DNA of 64,000 nt from Vibrio sp. Isolate32 (GCF_022397955.1 NZ_JAKEUQ010000012.1:1-64000), one strand, 5' to 3'; positions 1 through 9,455 are shown, numbered from the stretch's first letter. Notes: generated by a model not told the origin, from the sequence alone. Program-made: numbers and translations.

Positions 1-267
1 GTGAAATGGGAAGAGCTAAGGCAACTCGTCATGGACGAGTTCGCGATCTTTAAAGGACATCGATATGCCACGGTCATCGCTGACGCAAAGACTCACCAAG
101 TCATTTGGATAGGATTAGGTCGTAGCCGCAAAGACATACGGCCGTTCTTCGAGCAGCTAGGTGAGCATGGGATAAATATCGAAGCCGTCGCGATGGACAT
201 GAATACGGCTTTCGATCTTGAAGTTCAAGCGCACTGCCCGAACGCAAAATACGGCTCTTACAATTAG
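1..267 (+). pseudogene. ISL3-family transposase fragment
   Basis: An 88-codon open frame that is already open at the window edge. It matches the catalytic core of ISL3-type DDE transposases: the stretch DEFAIFKGHRYATVIADAK carries the first catalytic Asp region, and AMDMNTAFDLEV the second. The frame ends shortly after the second Asp, with YGSYN and a stop, so the C-terminal part with the catalytic Glu is missing. This is a truncated, inactive copy. The 5' part of the gene, if present, lies outside the window. Family call from remembered motif similarity; truncation is seen directly. Confidence 0.8.
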
Positions 268-276
268 AAGAGCCGT
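251..276. repeat. Inverted repeat at end of ISL3 fragment
   Basis: ACGGCTCTT (251-259) and AAGAGCCGT (268-276) form a perfect 9-bp stem with an 8-nt loop. It lies exactly where the transposase fragment loses homology. ISL3-family terminal repeats often begin GGCTCTT, so this may be a leftover element end. A simple hairpin is the alternative; there is no T-run to make it a good terminator. Confidence 0.5.
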
Positions 277-309
277 TAGTTTGTGAGCCCCTGTTGTGTA
301 ATTAAGTGA

Positions 310-1152
310 TCAGGCAGGCTCTTTAAAGGTTTTAACCGCGTCATTCAGAGCTTTTTCACGATCTCCTAATGTCTTTTGAGCTCTAGTGATTATTGGGTCT
401 AATATAGCTTGTTCTTTAGCTACTTCTTCTAAAGACATTGTTGCAATATCAGCGGTGAATTTTTCCTGTACTTGCGTAATTGCTAGAGCGGCGTCAGAGG
501 CTGATTTAGCAAGTGATTGAAGAATAGATATCTCCGCTTCGGTCTCTAGTTTTACTGCATTGAATACGACTTCGTATTGGATGTAGTAAGTGTATATTGA
601 ACTGCCACTAAAAATTTTTGCGTTATCTGACTTTTCAACAACCGCGTAGACGAACATATAAGTTCCAGGGTTGATTTGTTCTGCTGAAAATCCCTCAGAA
701 AAGGTGTCTTCAGAGGAAGTGTCAAGATTGTTGAGGACAGAGGAGACGATTCCGAGCGCAGCCGCTGCCATTACGTTTTCACCTCCTGTTGCAACAGCAA
801 GCGCTGAGGAAGATAAAGAGCTAGTAGCATCCTTAATCTTATTACCATCAACTTTTGCTTTAGTTTCACCGGAATCTACATCTTTTGCTTTCGACGGATC
901 TGTCAGCATACTAGCAAAAGCTTGCACTACTTTATCGATACGTGTGAAGGTGGATGTAAAAGAGCCACTGTAATCGTAGGAAGATCCCACAAGTAGAGTG
1001 TCGCTTTTACTCAGCGAATCACCAAATACTTCTTTGTTCAATGACTCTATTTTTTTAGTTCCTGAAGAAACGTATTTGCTTTCCACAGTTCCTTTTTGTT
1101 TTTCTACAAACGCGTCAAATTCTTTCTGATCTGATACTTTTGAATTACCCAT
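310..1152 (-). CDS. Hypothetical protein, 280 aa, second gene of an orphan operon
   Basis: I do not recognise the family. There is no signal peptide. The middle has a small-residue-rich, fairly hydrophobic stretch (about residues 112-140, including GGENVMAAAALGIVSSVL). The last 80 residues look like long amphipathic helices with coiled-coil character (EAEISILQSLAKSASDAALA and onwards). This helix plus hydrophobic-insert arrangement is seen in some alpha-helical pore-forming proteins, but I saw no diagnostic motif, so that is only a hint. The start is well supported by AAGGA eight bases before ATG. It follows the 121-aa gene by 34 bp on the same strand, so the two are probably co-transcribed. 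It sits beside an IS remnant, suggesting accessory DNA. Confidence 0.7.
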   Translation of the reverse strand: MGNSKVSDQKEFDAFVEKQKGTVESKYVSSGTKKIESLNKEVFGDSLSKSDTLLVGSSYDYSGSFTSTFTRIDKVVQAFASMLTDPSKAKDVDSGETKAKVDGNKIKDATSSLSSSALAVATGGENVMAAAALGIVSSVLNNLDTSSEDTFSEGFSAEQINPGTYMFVYAVVEKSDNAKIFSGSSIYTYYIQYEVVFNAVKLETEAEISILQSLAKSASDAALAITQVQEKFTADIATMSLEEVAKEQAILDPIITRAQKTLGDREKALNDAVKTFKEPA

Positions 1153-1186
1153 AATAAATTCCTTTTTCTATTAAGTTGATTTAACG

Positions 1187-1552
1187 TTAAGCCGTAATTG
1201 AGTCGGGATCGTATGAGAACTTGACACCAGAGTTTTTAAACAAAATAAAGATGTCTGATGCATTTATATCTGATAAAAGAGCATGATTAGGGAACCCTGG
1301 TTGTGCGTTTGAAGTGATTGTTCCGTGTTTTTTAAGAATCGAATCTTTTGATATTAAGGTGATTTCACCTTTACCGATTCCTGTTATTCCGTCTGATACA
1401 TCTCTACTTCTGTAGTCCATCGACTTTGCTTCGAATAGAGCAATACTTGCATTCATAAGAATGCCTTGCGTAGTAATTTCATTTCGTTTTTCTAAACGCT
1501 CTATGAAATTTGACTCGTTGGTGATGGCGCCTCTGAAAGCAACAATATCCAT
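1187..1552 (-). CDS. Hypothetical protein, 121 aa, first gene of an orphan operon
   Basis: No family recognised. A soluble-looking protein with no signal peptide or membrane segment and a mixed alpha/beta composition. It is followed 34 bp later by the 280-aa gene, so the pair likely forms one transcription unit. AGGA lies about nine bases upstream of the ATG. No terminator is obvious after the second gene; the IS remnant follows directly. Function unknown; the two products may act together. Confidence 0.65.
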   Translation of the reverse strand: MDIVAFRGAITNESNFIERLEKRNEITTQGILMNASIALFEAKSMDYRSRDVSDGITGIGKGEITLISKDSILKKHGTITSNAQPGFPNHALLSDINASDIFILFKNSGVKFSYDPDSITA

Positions 1553-2211
1553 GTATTCATATCCTATAATAGGTATTAGAATGCAGGGTCCATTAACGAA
1601 TGGTTATCCTGCTAACTGAAGTCAACTGACGTTGACTAGAAAAATATAGGACACTTATTGCATATTACAAGGAGTTGGCATAGCTTTTTCAAGCTAACTT
1701 AAGCAAGGTGCACAAATTTGTAAACTCACTCTCAAAAGTGAGTGATATAAATAGTAGATATATAAACTACAAGCGTAACTTGAACGGTAAACAGTTGCTC
1801 AGTAATTTATTCTTGATTCTCTGAGCATTGATCGATTTGATATCAAACTCTGTGCCTTTTGAACTTGGTTAGGTGAGCATGAATTAGTGTCGACTTGTAG
1901 GGATATTGCGTTTTAAATTACTGAAATTATGAACATAAAATGTACATTTAGGTTTGATGTTGAGCTTCGAAATAGTCATTTGGGGTTCGAAGTTAAATAT
2001 TCCAAAGTAATTAAGGACACTCCTCCTAACTCGAAGATATCTAGAGGTTGGAGCTTACTGTGGCGAATAAAATCGTGATCTGTAGCCACACCTCATGCAA
2101 CAAATGAATATAAACCTTAGAAATTTTGCTGTGCTTCACAGTTTTTTAATTTTGGGAACTTACATTGGGGAACAAATCTGACGTGAACATTTATCGACAT
2201 AGGGTCTCTAC
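1553..2211. other. Intergenic region, 659 bp, no gene seen
   Basis: AT-rich region between two divergent units. It must hold the promoters of the minus-strand orphan operon and of the plus-strand TPR/DUF218 gene. I see no convincing ORF, RNA gene or repeat here. Confidence 0.6.
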
Positions 2212-3309
2212 ATGAAAAAGAACATTATCATCCTCGCTCTTGGTGGCATGCTAGCCTTTGGCGTAACCCCATTTTCTTTTGCTGCTAACGATGACACAGT
2301 TCAAGCTTCTGCCGATTACGCGCAGTTAGTCACTAAGCGACAAGTTGTCGATCAATTGCTCCTTGATGCTCTGCAGGCGTTTAAGTCTCCGGCAAGAATT
2401 TCCCATGCTGGCTTCACGGCCAAAATGCCAAGCAATATGGAAATTGTGACCAACCGATTGTTAGAAGCGTACCAGTTAGAACCTTACCGTACCGACTTGC
2501 TGATCTCCGCAGCAAACGCTCAGATCTATAACAAGAATGCAGAGCGCGCTATTGAGTTGTTTGAGCAAGCTCTGACGGTTGCACCAGACGATGTCGATCT
2601 TCATGCTTATCTTGCGGTTTGGCAGCGATTTGAAGGTAATGAAAGTGAATCCAACAAACACATGGAAAAGCTAGAAAGTCTGAATAAAGGTAAGGCAGAA
2701 GATATTAAACGTATTTTTGCTACGGTCGATCGCGTGTTAGAAACACCACTTAAAGAATCTGCGGACAAAGGTTTGCTTGATGATCACGGCGCTATCGTGA
2801 CTCTAGGTTACGCGTTGAATCCAGACGGCTCAATGCACCAAATCTTGATTGAGCGTCTTGAGACGACATTAGCGATGGCTAAAGCGAATCCGGATGCGAT
2901 GATCGTGTTAACGGGTGGCGTGCCGAAGAACCGCAAGACTGAAGGCAAGTTGATGGCGGATTGGCTTATCGAGAAAGGGGTAAGCAAAGATCGCATTATT
3001 GAAGAGAATTATGCGACCAGCACGGTAGGTAATGCCTTATTCAGTAGTTATGCGTTAGCTCGCCACAATATTAAGCACGCGACTATTATTAGCTCGGCAA
3101 GCCACGTTCGCCGTGGTCAAACTCTGTTTGAAGTTGCAAGCTGGCAAACCGGCCCTCAGGGCATTACCTTCGATACAGTTTCATACCCAGACAAGCCACT
3201 TGCAGCACTTAAGACAGCGAGTGATGGTGAACTGTTAGGTATTTACCGTGATGCCCTTAGAACTTATGGTATGTGGAGCTACCGTTCTTATCCATTAGAG
3301 TCTCGTTAA
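2212..3309 (+). CDS. Exported TPR and DUF218 (YdcF/SanA/ElyC-like) protein
   Basis: A 365-aa protein. The N-terminus is a clear signal peptide (MKKNIIILALGGMLAFG, cleavage near FSFAA). Residues about 80-150 read as tetratricopeptide helices (YRTDLLISAANAQIYNKNAE; AIELFEQALTVAPDD). The C-terminal half is a DUF218 domain: a strand followed by VLTGGVPKN, then the basic/acidic patch around TEGKLMADWLIEKGV and the ATSTVGNALFSSYALAR helix. DUF218 proteins such as ElyC and SanA act in the envelope and are linked to cell-wall precursor or barrier functions; the exact reaction is unknown. The TPR plus DUF218 combination is typical of Vibrio homologues. Monocistronic, with its own terminator. Confidence 0.8.
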   Translation: MKKNIIILALGGMLAFGVTPFSFAANDDTVQASADYAQLVTKRQVVDQLLLDALQAFKSPARISHAGFTAKMPSNMEIVTNRLLEAYQLEPYRTDLLISAANAQIYNKNAERAIELFEQALTVAPDDVDLHAYLAVWQRFEGNESESNKHMEKLESLNKGKAEDIKRIFATVDRVLETPLKESADKGLLDDHGAIVTLGYALNPDGSMHQILIERLETTLAMAKANPDAMIVLTGGVPKNRKTEGKLMADWLIEKGVSKDRIIEENYATSTVGNALFSSYALARHNIKHATIISSASHVRRGQTLFEVASWQTGPQGITFDTVSYPDKPLAALKTASDGELLGIYRDALRTYGMWSYRSYPLESR

Positions 3310-3356
3310 GCTTAAGGCTACTTTATTATTCGGAAGTCTAAGTTGTTGGTACAATC

Positions 3357-3392
3357 GAGCACAGCTAGATGATATGCTGTGCTCCTATTTTA
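3357..3392 (+). terminator. Probable terminator of the DUF218 gene
   Basis: GAGCACAGC (3357-3365) pairs with GCTGTGCTC (3376-3384), followed by a T-rich tail (CTATTTTATTTA). Lies 48 bp after the stop codon. Confidence 0.65.
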
Positions 3393-3415
3393 TTTAGTGT
3401 TTCAAAGGTAAAAAG

Positions 3416-3667
3416 ATGAACCCGATTCTAGCAATGTTGAAAGAGAACAATATTAGCGATGAGCAGATCAGCGAGCTATTCCAAACGTTGACTGAAAACC
3501 CTCTTGCAGCAATGGCGACGATCAGCCAACTTGGTTTACCACAAGACAAGCTTCAAATGCTTATGGGTCAGGTAATGCAAAACCCTGAGCTAATCAAAGA
3601 AGCAGTTGCAGTGCTTGGCCTAGATTTTTCTAAGGTTGAAGCCGCTAAAGAGCAATTTCAAAAATAA
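3416..3667 (+). CDS. DUF2999 family protein
   Basis: An 83-aa soluble, helical protein beginning MNPILAMLKENNISDEQISE. I recognise it as the DUF2999 family, common in Vibrio and relatives and of unknown function. A repeated helix-turn pattern is visible (LTENPLAAMATISQLGLPQD, then GQVMQNPELIKEAVAVLGLD). Translation start follows a GGTAAAAAG stretch. Stands alone between two hairpin terminators. Confidence 0.8.
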   Translation: MNPILAMLKENNISDEQISELFQTLTENPLAAMATISQLGLPQDKLQMLMGQVMQNPELIKEAVAVLGLDFSKVEAAKEQFQK

Positions 3668-3749
3668 TTGAGTGTGAAGGGGCAATTTAGTTAGTGAGAG
3701 ATAGCCAGCTAGGTTAACTGTTCTTAGCTATACCAATCAGACTTGAGTA

Positions 3750-3787
3750 AAAAGCCGTTTGAGTTGTAATACTTAAACGGCTTTTTT
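3750..3787 (+). terminator. Rho-independent terminator after the DUF2999 gene
   Basis: AAAAGCCGTTT (3750-3760) pairs with AAACGGCTTTT (3775-3785), with further pairing inside the loop and a T-run. The A-run on the other side makes it usable on both strands. Confidence 0.85.
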
Positions 3788-3977
3788 GGGCCTGCATAGA
3801 ACAGGCTAGACAGGGGAGACGACAAACAATCGCCAGCGCGATGTAACTCCCTCGCTTAAATCATGTGATTATATTTTAACACTCATGCATCAATAAACTG
3901 AATTCCGGCGTTGCCCATGAAATCTAGCTTAAGTATTCGATCTTACACCAAGCCATTTTATAATAAAGTTTCTTAAA

Positions 3978-4011
3978 ACTGCTGTCGTGACTTACATCTG
4001 GCGACAACAGT
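3978..4011 (-). terminator. Probable terminator of prtV
   Basis: ACTGCTGTCG (3978-3987) and CGACAACAGT (4002-4011) form a stem with one mismatch, about 60 bp after the prtV stop. On the minus strand it is followed by TTTTAAGAAACTTT, a broken T-rich tail. The rest of 3790-4073 shows no gene. Confidence 0.55.
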
Positions 4012-4073
4012 ACTTAAGTTGGTTTATCAGCACGCACGTTATTGTTTACGTACTTGTTTTCATGACGTGTGGC

Positions 4074-6830
4074 TTACAGGTCGACCATAATGGTCTTAGT
4101 CGTGATCCCGCCTTGGTCATCGATGATTCTTAGTTTCACTTCATGCTTTCCGTATGAAGGGAAGATAGAAGTGAATGTACGACCTCGTTTCACTTTACCA
4201 TTTGGTAATGTCCACTCTGTATCGACAATTCGACCATCGCTGTCTGAACTTGTTGACCACATTGTGACCCAACGACCCAAGTGAATGTACTTAGCGCTTG
4301 CTTCAGGAAGCGCGTTGGGAACCTCAACATTAACGAGTGAGCTAAACGATGCGTTAGCGCCTTTGTCGTCGACTACCGTTAGGCTGACTGTGTACTCGCC
4401 GGTTTCTTGGTATGTCCACGTTGGCGTGATTTCACTGCTTGTTACGCCGTTCCCGAAGTCCCATAGGTAGCTGATGATCTCGCCATCTTGATCTGAGCTG
4501 AAGTTACGGGCTGATACGTTCAATCCATCCGTATTGAGTTCGAAGTTTGCTGTTGGCGCAATGTTGTGTTGGCTTACTTTCGATAGACGTATAACACCAT
4601 ATTCGTTGTCATCGCTTTGGTTAACAATGTCTATCACCAAACCAAACTTAGTCAAAATACGACCTGAATCAGGAGCTTGTGGTGATGTGTAATCTTGGTC
4701 ATCAGAGAAACTTGCTGTACTCACTAGGCTCGTGTCCTGGAGTACATCATTGTCACTGTTTACAAGACGCATTGGAGTATGGTCTTTCAGTGAGAACGCA
4801 GCATCACGAACTTGGTAGCGTGTTTGAGCGGCTTTTCCTGAGTTTTGCCAAATCATGGCATTTTGGTCGGCATCGACCACACCCAACCAACCTTCACCAG
4901 GGTGTTTGCCTACCCAGTTATCTGTGAGTGATTCATCGACATACCAAATGATCAGGCCTGGATCGAACGACATGAGTTGACCCATGCGCTTGATATTCGC
5001 CAAGCCTTCATCCACGTCCATGTGACTACGCCATTGGAGTAGGTAGTAGTGTTGAGCTTGATGGAAGCCATTACTTAATTTGAAGCCATTGAGCGCAAAG
5101 CTAGAGTTATCTTCGCCGTCATCTACCGCAACCGTGTCACCGTCAACAACAAGGCTGAGTTTGTCTAAGTAGAAACCTTCCATGGCTAAGCCGCCATCGG
5201 TGATGTATTCGAACGACAGTTCTACCTCTTGGCCAGCCCATTGAGAAACATCAAACTCAGCATCAACCCAACCGTTTGACTCGCCACCAACCGCTGGAAC
5301 TAGACCGGTATTGTATGGGTCATCCATAGAGGTGATGTTGCCTGCGATGGCTTGTCCGTTCACAAGGATACGAGCAAAGTCATAGTCTTTCTCGATTTGG
5401 TACCAAGTTTTGAAGGTAAGCATTGCTGATTCGCCTGCCGGGATTTCCAACTTGCGGGTCATGCTATTTTTTAGGTCGTCGCCTTTCTGAGAGTGGAATG
5501 AGTACTCACCCTCGAACGGTTTCAGACCTTCAATTTGTTTCTCTGGAAGGTCGACCTTAATCATGTTCGGGCGGTCGTTATCTGTCGTGTGGAACAAGGT
5601 GTAAATTTGTGGGTTATCTTCTAGGTCATTAATTGAGATTTGATCATCGTTAATCCAGCGACCACCAATCGATTTTTGTAAGAAGTGTTTTGCCCACGAG
5701 CTGAATGCAGTCGGTTGTGTACCACCGATTTGACCAGCCCAACTGCCTGAAGACATGATAGACCAATAGGAGACAGGTTCACCTTTGCCTGTGTATTGTG
5801 TGTCGTACTCGTCTGGCAGACCTAAGTCATGGCCATATTCGTGCGCACAAACACCGGCAGCAGCATCGATCGGCTGAATCGTGTAATCAAACGCCGCGTA
5901 CTGGCCGCCAAAGCGGTCTGGAAGTGAGCTTGAGGTACCTTCGAGTACATGTGTGCGACCAAGGTTGAACCGGTGAGACCAAATTGCATTAGGGCCTAAC
6001 ACGCCACCACCGGCCTCTTCGCCTACAGAGGCATGGAATACCATTAGGTGATCAATTACGCCATCTGGCTCACGGAAATTTCCGTCGCCATCGTAATCGT
6101 AACGATCTTCTATATCGTAATCAGCAAGGTTGATGCTAGGGTCTTGCGCCAACTGGTCAAGGGCTTCACGCACTAACTCTTGGGCATTCAAGTCATTGTC
6201 CGTAGTAGGGGAGTTACCACCATAGAAAGCGACAGGTTTAGAAGCACGATACCAACCTGCTGCCTGACCAGCCACACTGTAACTGTCACCCGATTCGCTT
6301 TGATAATACTGGCGCATCGAGATTAAGTTTTCGCCATTTGGCCCAGTATAGCCTGTGTCTGAAAACAACAGCTCTTGGTAGTGTTCAGGATTGTAGCTCT
6401 CGTAGAGCATTTGGGTGTGCTCTTTGGTTAACCTGTTGTCATCCCAGTTTAAGTCGGGAAAGTCGACAAGTAGCGCGAGCACTTTGTCTGTGCGCTTAGT
6501 GCCGACTTCCAGAGCAAAAACACTCGCTTTTTTAACGCCAGACTCTTTTTCGATGGCTTTGAGTATTTTTGCTCGTTGTTCCAGTGCTTTTTTACCAAAT
6601 TGAGCATCACCTTTAAAACCAGAGTTAATCTTGTTTTTTAGATAACGGTCAAGTGCACCATGCTTTACCGCATCGGTTGCATTTTGGTCAACTAAGCCCT
6701 GTCTTACTAACATTTCAATTAGCTTATCTTCATTAACAACACCAAGATCTATTGGTGTTTTGGCATAACTACTGACGCTAAATAGAGTAAGCATTGCTGA
6801 AGCGAGCAATGTTTTTCTCATTATTTTCAT
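4074..6830 (-). CDS. prtV: PrtV-type secreted M6 metalloprotease with PKD domains
   Basis: A 918-aa secreted zinc protease, the same length as I recall for V. cholerae PrtV. Order: signal peptide (residues 1-23, ending SSYA), N-terminal propeptide (to about residue 105), M6 catalytic domain with zinc motif HEYGHDLGLPDEYD starting at His330 with Glu331 as general base, a beta-rich middle region, and two C-terminal PKD-type domains from about residue 755 (YLWDFGNG is the typical PKD core). M6 enzymes such as PrtV and InhA degrade host proteins and are matured by propeptide and PKD cleavage. AGGAAATACA precedes the ATG. It lies 37 bp downstream of the 104-aa propeptide-like gene on the same strand, so the two are probably co-transcribed. 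Confidence 0.95.
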   Translation of the reverse strand: MKIMRKTLLASAMLTLFSVSSYAKTPIDLGVVNEDKLIEMLVRQGLVDQNATDAVKHGALDRYLKNKINSGFKGDAQFGKKALEQRAKILKAIEKESGVKKASVFALEVGTKRTDKVLALLVDFPDLNWDDNRLTKEHTQMLYESYNPEHYQELLFSDTGYTGPNGENLISMRQYYQSESGDSYSVAGQAAGWYRASKPVAFYGGNSPTTDNDLNAQELVREALDQLAQDPSINLADYDIEDRYDYDGDGNFREPDGVIDHLMVFHASVGEEAGGGVLGPNAIWSHRFNLGRTHVLEGTSSSLPDRFGGQYAAFDYTIQPIDAAAGVCAHEYGHDLGLPDEYDTQYTGKGEPVSYWSIMSSGSWAGQIGGTQPTAFSSWAKHFLQKSIGGRWINDDQISINDLEDNPQIYTLFHTTDNDRPNMIKVDLPEKQIEGLKPFEGEYSFHSQKGDDLKNSMTRKLEIPAGESAMLTFKTWYQIEKDYDFARILVNGQAIAGNITSMDDPYNTGLVPAVGGESNGWVDAEFDVSQWAGQEVELSFEYITDGGLAMEGFYLDKLSLVVDGDTVAVDDGEDNSSFALNGFKLSNGFHQAQHYYLLQWRSHMDVDEGLANIKRMGQLMSFDPGLIIWYVDESLTDNWVGKHPGEGWLGVVDADQNAMIWQNSGKAAQTRYQVRDAAFSLKDHTPMRLVNSDNDVLQDTSLVSTASFSDDQDYTSPQAPDSGRILTKFGLVIDIVNQSDDNEYGVIRLSKVSQHNIAPTANFELNTDGLNVSARNFSSDQDGEIISYLWDFGNGVTSSEITPTWTYQETGEYTVSLTVVDDKGANASFSSLVNVEVPNALPEASAKYIHLGRWVTMWSTSSDSDGRIVDTEWTLPNGKVKRGRTFTSIFPSYGKHEVKLRIIDDQGGITTKTIMVDL

Positions 6831-6867
6831 TGTATTTCCTTTTTATATTTCCATGTCGATGTTTGTA

Positions 6868-7182
6868 TCAACTAGCCTTATTCGGTTCGATTGTCCGATT
6901 TGGATTTATACACTCTGTTGGTGTTTTATTTTTCTGACGTTTGTTTTCTATCTCTTTATATTTTTTTGAATCAAACTGGTGGCTCTTTTGGGCTTTTGCA
7001 TTGAGATAGATACGCAAAGCCTCTTGGTTGTCCTCATAACTTAAGCCGGGACAGATAACGCCTTTTTCTATCAATGAGTTAAGTAATGGTTCATCATTAT
7101 CAATAGTGGAAGCCTGTGACAGTGATGTAAAGAAAAGAACCATTAAGGTCATTGTTTTCAGAGGCATAGATAGTAGAGCCAT
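6868..7182 (-). CDS. Small exported PrtV-propeptide-like protein
   Basis: A 104-aa protein with a signal peptide (hydrophobic MTLMVLFFTSLSQAS; the true start may be Met6). The mature part aligns without gaps over 35 residues with the propeptide start of the adjacent PrtV: NDEPLLNSLIEKGVI against NEDKLIEMLVRQGLV, and EALRIYLNAK against GALDRYLKNK, followed in both by QF and a Lys-rich helix. I count 9 identities in 35, with many conservative changes. It has two Cys (in GVICPG and TECINP) that the propeptide region lacks. It has no protease domain. Inference: a stand-alone propeptide homologue acting as inhibitor or folding helper of PrtV. The known fact is only that protease propeptides commonly do both. 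Confidence 0.8.
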   Translation of the reverse strand: MALLSMPLKTMTLMVLFFTSLSQASTIDNDEPLLNSLIEKGVICPGLSYEDNQEALRIYLNAKAQKSHQFDSKKYKEIENKRQKNKTPTECINPNRTIEPNKAS

Positions 7183-7892
7183 TAGTTTTGATTATGCAAC
7201 AAAATATATTTATAAAATCAACCAATCAAATGAATGTTTTTTACAAATCATTGTTCGTTCCGTTTTCAACATTAAGAGTTAATATCAATTAGTGAATGTA
7301 AATTATCGTATTATCAGTTATTTATTTTGTTTTGGTGAATTTATAGTTGATGGTTTTAATATTTAATGTCGGTGTGGTTAATATGATTATTGTCGCTAGC
7401 GTTAATCGAGGTAAGGCTTTAGATAATAATAAAAATACCACTATATTATTTTTTGATATAAGAATAATGAATTTTATTGTCAGACCAATAGTGAATTATT
7501 AGTGTTGAAATTATTTTCACTTAAAATTTCAGTATTTCTTTGATTTCGGAGAGGTGAACATGCTTTTAAAAGGTATGCTAAGCCAAGTTAAGGGGTGGAA
7601 CGGCTGGTGGTTGTGCGATAACAGACAGCAACGTTGAATTCGCTGTATCACGGATAAATTATCGACCGAAAAGTGTTTAGACTTCAAGCAACCCGCTATT
7701 GTCTTTAAAGAAATGGTATTGGCTGCTTGATATTGGAGAGTGTCACACATCGCAGTTGAATTGGGGGGGAACTAGCTTAAATTCGTATAAATAGCAGGCA
7801 TTTACACAAAATGTGACGTTCACATTTTGTCATAACTTTAATAATTGTATATATTCCTCGCCTAAAATAATAATTAACAAAAGTTAATAACA
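7183..7892. other. Intergenic region, 710 bp, very AT-rich
   Basis: Divergent region between the prtV unit and the chemoreceptor gene. Much of 7190-7530 is strongly AT-rich. It must contain both promoters. A 73-codon minus-strand frame at 7529-7750 has no start signal or recognisable content and I do not call it. No RNA gene seen. Confidence 0.5.
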
Positions 7893-9455
7893 ATGATTGT
7901 CAGTTCATCTTCTTCATCTCGTGAAACGTTATTCAGCGAGCACGAGCAACTAGTGTCAACGACGGACCTTAAAGGCGTGATTACTTACAGTAATGATGCT
8001 TTTTGCCGTATCGCAGAGTACAGCCAACAAGAATTGCTAGGACAACACCACAATATTGTGAGGCATGGTGATATGCCTAAGGCTGCTTTTGCCGACATGT
8101 GGTTAAACCTTAAGCAAGGTAAAGCGTGGCGCGGTATCGTAAAAAACAAAACTAAATCCGGTGGTTTTTACTGGGTAGATGCTTATGTGACGCCAATTTA
8201 CGATAATGGAAAGGTGAGTGGTTACCAATCTGTACGTGTAAAGCCTAAAAACGAATGGGTACAAGTTGCCGACAAAGCATATCAAGGTCTATTGAAGGCT
8301 GAGAAATCTGGTCGTCAATGGTCGCTGCAGATCAGTGATAGTGTTCGTTATGCTGTGTTGCTTGGCTCGTTAGCTGCACCATTGATTTCAAATCTTGTCG
8401 AAGTAGGGCAAATGTCCCAATGGCTTTTGAGCTTACTACCTGTTTCTGCTCTTGCGTTGTTGTTCCGCCAAGAACTCATCGACACTCCTCTACAATTGAA
8501 GAAACTGCAATCAAAGTTCGATAGTGTGAGTCGCCTTGTTTATTCAGGGAACAGTAAGTTTTCTGTGGCTGATTTTCATTTAAAGCTCTTGTCCGCTCGC
8601 ATACGTACGGTATTAGGCCGAATGACAGATTCAGCGAAGCCATTGCAAGATTTGGCTGACAATCTTAATGCCACGTCGTTTGAAGTGTCTGAAGCGCTAG
8701 ATCAGCAAACAAAAGACATTCTGCAAGTACGCGAGGCTACCGAAGAGGTTGAATTAACCGCGAATGAAGTCTCGTCTCGCACCGAAGAAGCGCATCAGAT
8801 TGTCGATGTGACTCTAGAGACTTGTTCTGGCGCTAAAGAGAGCATTAACCAAACTCATCGCAACCTTGAAAACTTAGCTTCACAAGCTGAGAAAGCGACA
8901 CAAACTACTTACCAACTGAGCGATCAAGCGCAAAGTGTCAGTAAGATAATGGAAGAGATTGGTGGCATCGCGGAGCAAACCAACCTGCTGGCGCTCAACG
9001 CAGCAATAGAAGCGGCGAGAGCGGGTGAGCAGGGTCGAGGTTTTGCCGTAGTGGCTGATGAAGTACGTGCTCTGTCTGGGCGTACCTCGAACGCGACAGT
9101 ACAGATCAAAGAGAGCATCGAAACCATGCTCACAACCATTGAAGGTTGGCAGAAAGATATTCTGGCGAACAGAGAGCAGACCGATGCGTGCGGTGATGTG
9201 GCTAAGGTGAGCGCAGAACGTTTATCTGAAGTTGAAAGCCTGATGCAATCTATGAACGAGTTGATGCAGTCGGTAGAAAATTCTGCCCATAAGCAACGTA
9301 CTCTTTCGAGTGAGGTTAATCTTCACATGCAATCTATCGCGTCGACTGCAGAACAGAATTTAGTTGCCACTCATTCAGTGAAGGATCATTCGACAGAGCT
9401 TAAAGAACAAGTAAACGAGTTCTATCGGTTAGCTAAACGTTTTGAAGAGAAATAG
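7893..9455 (+). CDS. Aer-like PAS-domain methyl-accepting chemotaxis protein
   Basis: A 520-aa energy or redox taxis receptor. Residues about 15-125 form a PAS domain of the Aer type, with the characteristic [17 protein letters not shown] and [17 protein letters not shown] segments, which in Aer binds FAD. A hydrophobic region at about residues 150-190 should anchor it in the inner membrane with no periplasmic domain. The C-terminal half is the signalling coiled coil with the conserved hairpin tip ([20 protein letters not shown], then [15 protein letters not shown]), which contacts CheA/CheW. The exact ligand and FAD binding are inferred from the family. Its stop codon is immediately followed by IS110-family sequence. 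Confidence 0.9.
   Translation: MIVSSSSSSRETLFSEHEQLVSTTDLKGVITYSNDAFCRIAEYSQQELLGQHHNIVRHGDMPKAAFADMWLNLKQGKAWRGIVKNKTKSGGFYWVDAYVTPIYDNGKVSGYQSVRVKPKNEWVQVADKAYQGLLKAEKSGRQWSLQISDSVRYAVLLGSLAAPLISNLVEVGQMSQWLLSLLPVSALALLFRQELIDTPLQLKKLQSKFDSVSRLVYSGNSKFSVADFHLKLLSARIRTVLGRMTDSAKPLQDLADNLNATSFEVSEALDQQTKDILQVREATEEVELTANEVSSRTEEAHQIVDVTLETCSGAKESINQTHRNLENLASQAEKATQTTYQLSDQAQSVSKIMEEIGGIAEQTNLLALNAAIEAARAGEQGRGFAVVADEVRALSGRTSNATVQIKESIETMLTTIEGWQKDILANREQTDACGDVAKVSAERLSEVESLMQSMNELMQSVENSAHKQRTLSSEVNLHMQSIASTAEQNLVATHSVKDHSTELKEQVNEFYRLAKRFEEK

Noticed and set aside
671..973. 100-codon plus-strand frame opposite the 280-aa orphan gene
   Set aside because: Antisense shadow of a gene with a better start; Ser/Ala/Val composition follows from the other strand.
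7529..7750. 73-codon minus-strand open frame in the intergenic region
   Set aside because: No ribosome site, no recognisable motif, Cys/His/Pro-rich content typical of chance frames.
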